DNA of 64,000 bases, taken from Blepharisma stoltei. Its lineage: Eukaryota; Ciliophora; Heterotrichea; Heterotrichida; Blepharismidae. Positions 46,101-55,457 of the stretch are shown one piece after another (positions within the stretch are counted from its first letter, which is position 1; every line of letters begins with the position of its first letter). The notes under the pieces are model-generated. The model did not search any database. It worked only from the letters and a program-made list of their open reading frames with translations, and was not told the origin of the DNA. Made by a program: the position numbers and the translations under genes. The stretch spans positions 1 through 64,000 of the forward strand of contig CAJZBQ010000001.1 in assembly GCA_914767885.1 (NCBI GenBank), read 5' to 3'.

Positions 46101-49100
46101 ATTTTTTTAAAAACATTTTTCTTAACCCCCCTCGAAGTTCGACCAAAAACATCTTGGTCGAACTTCGAGGGGGGATTAAGGCAATTTTTATAGGAGTAGA
46201 AGCGATTTGGCCTGAGGCAATGTCACTCAGCACCTGGGTTACTGGAGAGTACAAAAGTCTTGTATACTCCTGACTCCCCTACAAAAACATTTTGTTCACT
46301 CATGGAGGGAGGCTAATTTTTCTTTTTAAAAAATCCCTTCTTGAAATTGGAAGGCAAATATTAATTTAATTTGTAAAAATTTATGTTTTAAAAAAAATTT
46401 GCTTACTCCCCCCCCCCCCTCCGTGAGCGAACAAAACCATTAGAAAAATCGCCACCCTCCGTGAGTGAACAAAAATTTTTTTAATAGAAAAAATTTTAAT
46501 GGAAAAAAATTTTGATATATAAGTGATAATTAGTATAATGAAATCTAGAGCTAATTCTGTTTAATTTTAAACAAATTGCGTTTTTAAAACATAAATTTTG
46601 CAAATTAAATTAAATATTTGCTTCCCAATTTTTGCAAATTAGGATTTTTTTAAATTTCGAAAAAAATATTTTTTATAAAATTTATATATAAATTTTTTTT
46701 TAAAAAAAAAAATTAACCCCCCTCCGTGAGCGAACAAAATTTATTTGTTCGCTCACGGAGGGGGGGGGGGGAGTTAGCATTAAATAGATTAGCCCGAGAT
46801 TTCATAATAATAATTATTAGTTATATGTCAAAATTATTTCCCATAAAAAATTTTTTTCGCTCAGGAGGGTGGTTTATGAGCTAAAAATAGGGATTTTTCT
46901 AATGATTTTGCTCACTCACAGAAGGGGGAGTGAGGCTTGCCACTATCGTCGACTGACACTAAAGACACTGGAAAAGAGGATACATCTGCTGCATAAGGTG
47001 CAGAGTTGTTTATAAACGTATTGCTTTCCACAAGCGGCATTATGTCGCTCCAAGAGTAAGCTCCTCCATTATAGCTTGCCACATTCCCTGTAAAGCTATT
47101 ATTGGTAACACAATATTAAAAATGTCAGTTAGGATAAGCTCAAGCACCTGTTTATACAAAAATTGACCTATAGTCCGAGCTTAGTGAGAGAAGTCAAGCG
47201 TTTAGGAGTCTCAGTTTGAAGAGAAGAAGTCGGCGCGAGGCTGGCACTGACTAGAGAAGCTTATTAATTTAACAGTTTGACGGTTAGGCCGGTCCACCTA
47301 CCGTTATTTAGAGCCGTTAATGTAGATGGGCCTCAAGTAAAAGAAGACTAAGAAGCAAAAATGTGCTAGAGTAATTCTATTAAATTTAAACTTAAAAAAA
47401 TTATTGGTAATATTAAACTCACAAATACTAAGATCTGTGCACTCCAGCACAAATCCGCCGCCAATCCCATACTCAATGACTCCTCCCACAATTGTAGACC
47501 CAGATGCCAAAGCTTGATTATACTTAAAATCTGAATTTGTGATGTTCACCATTACATTATTCGTATAAAAAGCGCCACCTTTAGAAGCCGAGTTATTTGT
47601 AAAGATAGACTTATCAATATAATAAGGGGTGTCAATAATTGAGTCTGACTGAGTCGTCATATATAAAGCGCCTCCTATAGTAGCATTATTAAATGCAAAT
47701 AGACAAGATTTTATATAAATTCCAGTGCAGGTAGAACAGTAAAGAGCGCCACCATATATGCCAAACCCATAGGTAAATGCAGCGTCAGTTATAGACAGCT
47801 GGTATAGCTTGCAACCATAATTAAAAAATATGGCATCTCAGCACTTCACGGTCGGCTACCTTCGAGCGCATATTTTAATTATATCCGGCAAGGTTTTTCC
47901 ATTCTGGAGATGAACAGCAATGCTAGGTAAGCAATTCTGCAAGAGGCAGAGCGTAGCCTAAGTTCAGATTGTGGGATGGATTTTACCTCGTAGGGAAGGA
48001 AGGCACAGTAGTTTGGAAAGGGAAGCCCAGCAAAGCCATAAGGGCAATCGGGCAACTTCCTAGCGTGAAACTAGGCGTCACGTCCCAGGCTAAGTGTTTT
48101 TCCTTTTTGTCGAGAGTCGGCCAGAAAATCTATTTTTTGGGTTTTCCGTGCAGGCAACTTACGTACACAAGACAGTAGCTCATTCATGAACCGTCGGAGT
48201 TGGCAACTCTTGCCTAAAGGTGCACCCTGGTAAAACGAAGCAAATTGCCCCCAGAGGCTTGTGGGCCGGATTCAGTGAAGAGTAAGCGGGAAGACCTTGT
48301 GAAACCCCGTAGGGGACGTTAAATGCAATAAGTATTAAGTAAGTAGGGAATAGCTTGTCGCCATAAATGGCAGTATAAGAAAAATTGGTGAAAATTGAGT
48401 GGTGGATCGAGACTGAGCTTTGAAAAGTGTCAATAACCGCTCCTGTGCCTACAGTAGTGCAATTTATAAACTTGGTGGTAGCAATAGTGACTGTACTATC
48501 AGAGTAGGCAAGAATGGCGCCTCCTGAGTTTGCGGATAAGTGCTGAAAAGTGGAGTTGGTCGATACCACTGTGCTGGAAATCGCAAAAACAGCACCTCCA
48601 GAGCCACTGGAAGTCCCGTATTTAAGGGTGGTATTAGAAAGCTGGACTGCGCTTTGGGTTGATGCATAAATGAAGCTGCCTTGTTTACCTGTTTGTGAAT
48701 AAAACTCGCAGTCTGATACATTGGCGCTGGAAAGCGTCAAAAGTAGCCCAGGTGTCGCTGAGTCTGCAGTGTTGTCGTGTATACTTGAGGAATTTATAGA
48801 AATAGAAGAATCCAGAAGTACAATTGCCCCCTCCCCGTTAGCAGTATTTCCATATATATTTGAAGACGACAGCTGTGAGACTGGAGAAGAAGAGCCTAAA
48901 AGATACATAATTGAGCCTTTATTTGCGCAAGAGTTCCTTGTGAATACCGAATCCTTTATTACAAATTCTGAGCTCTGCTCTGCAAAAACCACCCCTCCAG
49001 AAGTCCCTGCATAATTTGCTGTAAAGTTACAAGAGTTGCACTCATATACATAAAAATGGCGACAACGTGCCACCCGACCTCTCAACCCTATTTCCTCCAC

Positions 49101-52100
49101 ATCTTCAGGTAACGACCCATTATTGGGGATTTAAGTGGAAAAGAGTCGAAAATCCTTTGTGCATGTCAGGGCTAGGTTTTACTCGGGCCCTACGGGGTTA
49201 ATCCATGGGACTTGGACTTTTACCTCTAGAACAACCATGGAGGCTCCCTCGAGCAGGACTCAAGAGATGGCATTTTTCCATCGAGAAACTGGGAGTTTCT
49301 ACCCAGGTGGTTGGCTCTTAGGCTCCAGGAGTCATGGAAGTCAAGACTGGTTGTGCGAATCCCTTATTTGTGGCAAAAAGGAGGGTGTCCGCCTAGGCTC
49401 CATGGGCTGTGAGAGTGTAGGGGTGCAAATCCCTGGCCCTGCAAGTGCGAACGGCTAATTTTAATCTTAATCTTTCAAGAGTTGCACTCAAAAAGAGAAG
49501 AGCTGCTTATTGCGATGACTCCGCCAGCCCGTGAGCTTGTATTATTATAATAAATTGAAGCGTCCGATACTGCCAAAGCTTCATTTTTTAATCTTACAGC
49601 GCTTCCTCCAGCACTGGCAAAGTTGTATTGGAAAATGGACCCTGCTTCTTTCCAGTAATCATAATTAAGCTCAACGGCTGACCCAAGATTGTATTCAAAG
49701 CGGCATTGGCTGGTTTCCATATAAGAATATTGGCTTGAATCGTCAAGGTAAATAACGGATTCCCCAAGGTTATAGGTGAAATTACAAAGGGATAGGATTA
49801 CTTCAGATTTCAAGTTTTGCTGGTCTTCATTAATATTGACATACAAGGCAGCTCCTAACTTTGCATGATTTTTATAGAAATTTGTGCTGGAAATAGTCAA
49901 AATTCCGTTTAAAAATAATGCTGAAAGGGCTCCAGAGGTGCTGGCAGTGTTACTTTTAAAGAAAGAGTCCTTAATTTTGGAGCTCTGAGATAGGGCTATT
50001 GTTGAGTCTAAGTAAACGGCTGAGCCGGTAGCTGCACTGTTATTGTAAAAGTAGCATTCAGTCATAAGAAAATCGACTTGGACTTTTCCTGATAAAGTTT
50101 CCAGCATATAAACTGAGCCTCCGTGAACATCTGCATAATTATTGGTAAAATTTACTGAATTAGCGTGGAATCCGATGTATTTTGTAGTCAAAACTGGGGA
50201 GTAATAGATGGCTCCGCCTGACTCGCTTGGGGACTCATTATAGTCAAAGGTGCAGTTATTAAGAAATAAGAACTGTCCAAGAAACTGCAAAGCACCTCCA
50301 TAATCTGCCTTGTTTTTTGCAAAATAGCAGTTTGACAGAGTCAAGTTTTGAAGGGTTCGAGACACTTGTAAAGCCCCTGGACTTGAAGCAAGAAAGTTGT
50401 GGTTGAGCGTAAACGACGAGTTGAATATAGAAACATTGTAAGGTCCAGAAATAGTAAAGCATGCTGCATTTGCCCCATTTCCAATGTTTTCTGTACAATT
50501 TGCAGAGACAATAGTCACATTTGCCGAGTTTTCGATTAATCTAAGTTGGTTTAATTTTAGTTTAACCTCTATCAGTTACTAAACTGCCAAATTCAGCCAA
50601 AAGAAGCATATAAAAGTAGGAGAAGAGCTGCCACAATAGTTGTTGGCTAAAGTAGCATTCTCAATTGTCGCATTATCAGAGCCTGAAACGGCCATCAAAG
50701 AAGCACAATCCACAATTGTAGCTGCTGAGCTCCTTGCTTTCATATAAATATCAGGGTCTGCTATAAGATTATCCAAAACTAATGTGTTTATATCTTCTTT
50801 AACGCTTTCAGACCCTCCATTTGAACTCAACTCCATGTCTTTTATGACCATGCGAGCCTTAATTAATCTAGCTTATAGAGAGAAGCTCCCGATAAGCCGC
50901 AAGCCACTACTTGACTGATCATTAGTATGGACCACTTATTTGGCTGTCCGGATAAGGCCTTAAATACGCTAATCATCATAAACGATAGTTGGGCTGCTAC
51001 CCAAGAGTATGATACGCTGGGTCACCTTGCGGCTAGCGTTCAGAAATTCGAAAAACGAATTTTCTGGTCAATTGGCCTACAAACTGAACTCAAAGCCCAG
51101 AATAGACGCCGAGGATCGCGCTTGGTAGTGCCTAATTGGCTTTTCTGAACGACACCTTTCTGCTTCGACAGACCACCTCCCGATGTATCAAGATGTGAAC
51201 ATGCATTAGCTTATCCGACATGCACTACACCAAAACAGCAAAAATCTGTCCGGATAATATTTCCGAGCATCAAAAGGTTCCCGCTCTCCCAATATAAGCC
51301 TGCCTGCACAAGTGCAAAGAGGATAGTTGGTTCATAACATCATTTTTAAATTATATGGCCATATTAACCAGCTTTGTAAGGCTGACCATTCCTGAATCTC
51401 CCGAAAAGTTGTTAAGAAAAGTCAGACCAGAAATGCTCAATGATCTTGCACGATAAGTTCCAGTGTCTCTTTGGCCGCTTGGTAGAGTGACAGGTTTCAC
51501 AGTGTCAATTTTAAACTCTTGCTTTATATTATTGTTAGAAATATATACCAATGAGCCGCTCTGGACCCCATTCAGCTTAAAAAAGGAGTTAGCAATTTTT
51601 ATGTTCTGCAGCTCACCCTGATAACTAGCTGACAGAATTCCAGCAGAAGAGCCTCAATTTTGTGTAAAATTGGAATCATGAATATTTATATGGTCAATCA
51701 GCAAATCTTTAACTTCTTTTTGACTGTTTAGCTCTGTTCTGTATACAAGTCCTTTAGCCTGGATATTTATTAGTCCATTTTCAGCGACATTCATATAAAA
51801 AGTGCAGGAATCCAATTCAAATGTCCTGAAAATTTTCAAAGTTATCAGAGATGCGGTGGATAAGGAGCTGTCTGTTTTCAAAGTCACCACGTTTTTTGTG
51901 AAGATGACGTCTTGGATAAAAACAGAATTCACCTTGCCGGCATAAAAAAATCCTCGAAAGTCGACAGGGTCTAAAAATTCATAGCCATTGTTCAGTCGTG
52001 AAACTGTCCCTGACTTGTAGCTAAAGCTTCCACATTGGTAAGTAGGGTCGTCACAACTTTCAAATTCTACAACAGCAGCTGCCTCTGTTCTAGCTGAGAC

Positions 52101-54074
52101 AATATTGTCAAAATCCACATTACTCAGGTACACTTGGCCGCTTCTACTGAAGATAAGTGACTGAAATTGCATCCTCCAGTTTTGAAAAGACACATTTGTT
52201 AAGTTTAAAGTTCCGCCTTCGACATCAAAAAGTACTGTGGTTTCTCATTTTTGGCATTCAGTCTGATCTATATATTCAGAAATTGGATTTCCTCTGTCAT
52301 CCTTGAATGATCCATCTAGTTGCTGTTCTATATAAGGACAATAATTGCAAAATGCGCCTGAACAGGAAGAGTCCACTTCTGATCCGTCAATAATTATATT
52401 TTCCATTTCCAAGGTAAGACCACTATTAATAAACTGCAACATTAAATCTTGGCCTGGCACTCTTTTTATTCTAATTAAATTCCCATCATAGCTCGTAATT
52501 TTTAAATAGAGTGTATATAAGCTCCCATCTTGATAAAGAGGATAGTCTGGGTATTTTAGTGTTCCATACACATTATATGCCGAGTCTGTAGCAGACAGCT
52601 CATAGTCCCCATCATTTAAAAGGTAAATCACGCAGTATTTCTTTCTAACAAATGCTAAGGCCACAGCAAGAGTTTCAAAAGGAGATTCAAGCGTCCCAGC
52701 TCCTCCGGTTGGGTTATAAGTCTTAACCGAAGTTGCATAATAAACTTGAGGATTTTTAAGAGAAGAGATGTCTATGATAGGAAAACATATAGGATTGCTG
52801 CTTAAGACAGTTCTTGCTTCCATATCACCAGGGCATGATGAAAAGCAGTATCCGTAATATTGAACAGCGTAATCTTCACATCTGAGACAGGCCCATTCTA
52901 CTTCTCCATAGCAGGAAGCACAGTCATAGGTGCAAGTAAGCTCAGTTTCAGGGCTACAGTTGCCGAAAGAAAATCCACACGTATTATAATCGCATTCGGG
53001 ATGACAGGTCGTGGGGTCTGTAGCCAGCACAGAATCACATGTGCCAGAAGATTCATTATTGCATATAGACATAATTGGGGTGCGTGAAAAGTCCCACCAT
53101 CAGGATAAACTTTGGTAGAGGGCAAACTTGACTAATCCTTCGTCTTGGCATCTCTGACTGGGATCAGAGCTGATTTGGTCATAATAACAGTCTGCTACAA
53201 GGCACTCAGGCTTGCACTGACCATAGTCCGCCAATGTGCATCCATCTGCACATCCACAGTCGCTGTAGTCGTAATAGCAATCTATATTATTGCATTCAGG
53301 GTTACAAACCAAATCTCCTAGCATATTTTCGTAGCAGCTCTCAGCGCAGTAGCCGCAATCCCAATCATCTAAATAACAGTTCCAATTATTGCATAAAGAG
53401 TCACATTGCCCATTTCCCAGCATACTTTCCAAGCATCCAGGAGAGCAATCGCAATCATAAGAATCTCAGCCACAGGCCTCTACATGACAAGCATCATTAC
53501 AGATCCAATCATTAATCATCCAGGTATAGCACCCAGGAGCGCATTGAACATCGGCACAATCTCCAAAATCATAATTGCAGTCAGCATTATTACACTCTGA
53601 GTCACAATTGCCATCGCCTAGAAGTGCAGCTCCACAGCCATTTGAGCACTCTTGACAAGTCCCAATATTATAATAGCACTCAGCAACGTTGCATTTGGAT
53701 TCACAAGTACCTGTTCCTAGTAAAACTTGGTAACCTACATAAAAGTTACAGGATCCTGTGCAGTACCCACAGTCGCCTCAGTCATATCCACATCGTCAAG
53801 TATTGCAGGAAGAGTCGCATTTTCCGTCCCCGAGTAGATCTGGGTTGCAGCCGTCTGTGTATACGCAGTCATTGTAGCAGTCTGAATATGATGGGTCGTC
53901 AGAATTTCATTTTGGATCGATATCATACCCACAATAAGAGTTCATACAGTTAAAATCGCAATACCCATCTCCAAGCTACATAAAAAGTACCCAACTTGAT
54001 GGACACCAGTTTAGGTTGCAGGTAAGTGTTACTGAAGAAGCACTTAAATTTGAAATGCTTACTCAAGTTGGCAT
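43112..54074 (-). CDS. Giant LNR / beta-helix / multi-TM surface protein A
   Basis: Interrupted by five S elements, two separate MITE insertions (one itself nested), a 72-bp IES and a 15-nt intron. Removing all leaves 7404 nt, exactly 2468 codons, with no other break seen. Order: eight Lin-12/Notch repeats (about 25-355, e.g. LLGDGNCDSECNNADCNYDF); a GAGTLESPFETLAVAL motif that typically opens pectin-lyase folds (about 450); right-handed beta-helix repeats rich in NN, GGA and Cys (about 620-1780); a GCC2/GCC3 (ephrin-receptor-like) region with GYWRDN and CQSCDWGY (about 1865-1975); then a multi-pass module with SFDCFL, LLFLLHPNIVK, DIRCWNSNH, YYWEFVILYRK and PYNGTQLNRMELRS; acidic tail. Probably a plasma-membrane or cortical protein; function unknown. 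The start at 54074 is the first ATG after an in-frame stop, but it gives no clear signal peptide and lies inside a MITE-like repeat, so the true 5' end may be elsewhere. Confidence 0.8.
44357..45001 (-). mobile_element. S element, 645 bp, in gene A
   Basis: 16-bp direct repeats TGTTTTSGACACTAAA at 44341-44356 and 44986-45001. On the minus strand it begins ATAAAATGACCGAAGACG and ends with TCTAATCTAATATCTAATTT, a short-tandem-repeat tail. One copy of the repeat retained gives FSVQNNAGSVSEQ, matching gene B's FSTQNSAGSVSDQ. GC-rich, no convincing protein. Confidence 0.88.
45815..46176. mobile_element. M3 MITE, 362 bp, TAA/TTA duplication
   Basis: TAA at 45815-45817 and 46177-46179 (TTA on the coding strand). 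The left end CCCCCCCTCGAAGTTCGACC is repeated inside after a second C-run; the right end is a perfect hairpin of CCCCCCTCGAAGTTCGACC with its inverted copy. Removal restores IALVDHNNQVIKTDNSSQ, against IALIDHDGNVAKTDNSSQ in gene B. Same architecture as M1 and M2 but a different barcode. Confidence 0.9.
46271..46930. mobile_element. M1 MITE, outer element of a nest, TGA duplication
   Basis: TGA at 46271-46273 and 46931-46933; ends CTCCCCTACAAAAACATTTTG and ACTCACAGAAGGGGGAG. Its core is split by a complete second M1 element at 46403-46773. On the coding strand, removal of the whole 660 bp with one TCA gives SGKPQEYTRLLYSPV in frame and in register with gene B. Confidence 0.87.
46403..46773. 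mobile_element. M1 MITE, inner nested copy, 371 bp
   Basis: TTA at 46403-46405 and 46774-46776. It carries long C/G runs and a near-perfect terminal hairpin at the right (CTCCGTGAGCGAACAAA and its inverted copy 4 bp apart). Target TGC-TTA-GCA. Its ends are cleaner than those of the outer element, consistent with later insertion. Confidence 0.9.
47109..47410. mobile_element. S-like element, 302 bp, in gene A
   Basis: 11-bp repeat ATTATTGGTAA at 47098-47108 and 47400-47410. Keeping one copy joins FNITNN to SFTGNVASYNGGAYSW, collinear with FNLTNNLFIENEASYNGGAYSW in gene B. It contains GTTAGGATAAGCTCAAGC near its left side, like other S elements, and an AT-rich right side. Confidence 0.8.
47820..48365 (+). 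mobile_element. S element (S1 subtype), 546 bp, in gene A
   Basis: Imperfect 16-bp repeats ATAGCTTGCAACCATA (47804-47819) and ATAGCTTGTCGCCATA (48350-48365). Collinear with the insert at 31994-32540. Removal joins YTAIYGDKL or YGCKL to YQLSITDAAF, restoring the beta-helix frame. The right end has an AATAAGTATTAAGTAAGTAG tail, consistent with a plus-strand retroposon. Confidence 0.85.
49045..49490 (+). mobile_element. S element, 446 bp, in gene A
   Basis: Perfect 15-bp repeats CAAGAGTTGCACTCA at 49030-49044 and 49476-49490. It begins ATACATAAAAATGGCGACAA and ends CTAATTTTAATCTTAATCTT, a simple-repeat tail. Removal joins SLFECNS to CNFTANYAGTSGG. Open stretches inside are unrelated to the host. 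Confidence 0.9.
50537..50608. mobile_element. Short TA-bounded IES-like insert, 72 bp
   Basis: On the coding strand the insert runs from TTTATA|TGCTTC to TTAGAT|TA|ATCG and carries TAG and TAA stops. Removing it gives SSPTFIIENSANVTIVSANC, with exactly the 15-residue spacing of gene B (SPSFWVSKVKNGGISYLNC). It has no clear terminal repeats. The length matches short IES-size inserts rather than an intron. Confidence 0.68.
50852..51362 (-). mobile_element. S element, 511 bp, in gene A
   Basis: 9-bp repeats TATGACCAT (50843-50851) and TATGGCCAT (51354-51362). The left end CTTATAGAGAGAAGCTCCCG resembles TTATAGAGTAGCTCCCGG at 56910 in the gene B insert, defining a shared 3' block on the minus strand. 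Removal joins LTKLVNM to VIKDMELSSNGG, matching VINLVNLEINDILIDSNG in gene B. Confidence 0.83.
53976..53990 (-). other. 15-nt spliceosomal intron in gene A
   Basis: Coding-strand GTACTTTTTATGTAG separates WCPSSW from LGDGYCDFNC. It supplies an in-frame TAG, is exactly 15 nt long and has GT..AG ends. Heterotrich ciliates are known for 15-16-nt introns. Removing it keeps the frame. This is the only intron supported in the window. Confidence 0.75.
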
Positions 54075-55457
54075 AAAAATTAACTATATCAAGGGGGGTT
54101 TATTTTTTTTGAATTTTATAGGCAATAATTGAAAAGTAAAATTTAATTTAAGTTTAAGAAAATGCTTGTAAGTCCTGTGTTACTGTTATACTCAACTTGA
54201 ACACAGCTATGAGTGACAGTAGATAAGTCTGGCCTAACCGTTAGATCTTATTAAGTTTCCAGTCCCTTAGGCCCTCTCTATCCGCATCAGCCTCATAATA
54301 GATCACTTATCTTTGAGCTGAGACTCTCAAGAAATCTGGACTTCTCTAGTGAACTCGGTTGCAGGAGTTCGGTCCTACCCCTAACTGCCTGCCATTTTAT
54401 ATTGTGAAATTTGATTTAATTGCAATAATTCTCATTTATATATTTAATTTTTTTATGAATTTTTTTTTACTCAAAACTTTGTTCATGGACGGTAAATTTT
54501 TTTATCTAAAAAAAACGGTTTGGCTCTCAATCAACTGCGGGAGAGTCAGTAATAGGAAGGAAAGTAAATGCATTTTATTAATTTAAGCCTCAAAAAAACG
54601 CATTTCTTGAGATTGATGAGCGATCTCTAAAAGCTTTTAGAGGATTATTTTGTCTAAGCAATAAACATAAAGACTCGTTGTATTTTAAATTATAGAGCTC
54701 TTAGCTTCGATATCTTTACTAACGAGCATTAGAAAGTTCCTTTTTTCGGAAAAAATATTCCTTAGCTTGTGTGAAATATACCCTAATATATAACTAATTA
54801 TTATAAAATTATATTAAGAAAATTATATGCATTTAAACACATAAAATTGAATATTTATAATTCACAAAAGAAGTAAACCTCTGTAGAGAGCAAAAAGTAT
54901 TTCTCGCTAATTGACGGAGGGATTAAGATAATTATAAAATAGATAGATTCTGAATTAAATCTAACTTGCCCTTAGCTAGCAAGTAAAATCATTAGAAATT
55001 TCTATTTTGGTAAAAATAAACCCCATTATCTAGAAAAAGCAATTTATTCAAATAATAATTTGATATGCAATTAAAGATTATTGAAATTAGATATTCAGTT
55101 AAATTAAATTTACAAAATTCATTATATATTTATAAATTGTTCATTTCTAATATCACAAGTTTAAAAAAAAAACTTTTAAAAAACCCTATTGAGGAAGATT
55201 TTTCTTGTCAATAAAGGGAGTAACGAAATGCTAATCATATTATCTATTTCACTTTTCTTGCATCTAAATATTCACTTTCTATCCAAATTATGCGAGCCAC
55301 TTATATTTTGAATCCTTTAACAAGCGATCCTATGTGAATAGTAATGCCTAATCTTTTATTCTAGAGTATAATTCAAAATAAGGATTCGTATATACATTTA
55401 TTTAGAAAAATTTAAGATATCATCATTAAATAATAAGAAAAGCTATCTTATTTACTT
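54075..55457. other. Spacer between giant genes B and A
   Basis: About 54055-54200 resembles a MITE: TTA-CTCAAGTTGGCA at the left, then GAAAAGTAAAATTTAATTTAAG like the M1 core; no matching right end is found. About 54200-54410 is a GC-rich S-like block ending TGCCATTTTATATT. The remainder is AT-rich with a possible degraded C-run MITE near 55160-55225 (CCCTATTGAGGAAG ... AAAGGGAG). No gene is called. Confidence 0.5.

Noticed and set aside
50537-50608. A 16-nt intron (GTTTAGTAACTGATAG) explaining the interruption
   Set aside because: Removing it leaves another in-frame stop, whereas removing the 72-bp TA-bounded segment restores frame and spacing.
54072-54074. Confident start codon for giant gene A
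   Set aside because: The ATG lies in a MITE-like sequence and gives no signal peptide; it is used only as a provisional boundary.
54200-54410. A tRNA gene or tRNA-derived head (GAGTTCGGTCCTACC resembles a B box)
   Set aside because: No matching acceptor stem, A box or anticodon arm could be folded by eye; only a weak B-box-like motif remains.
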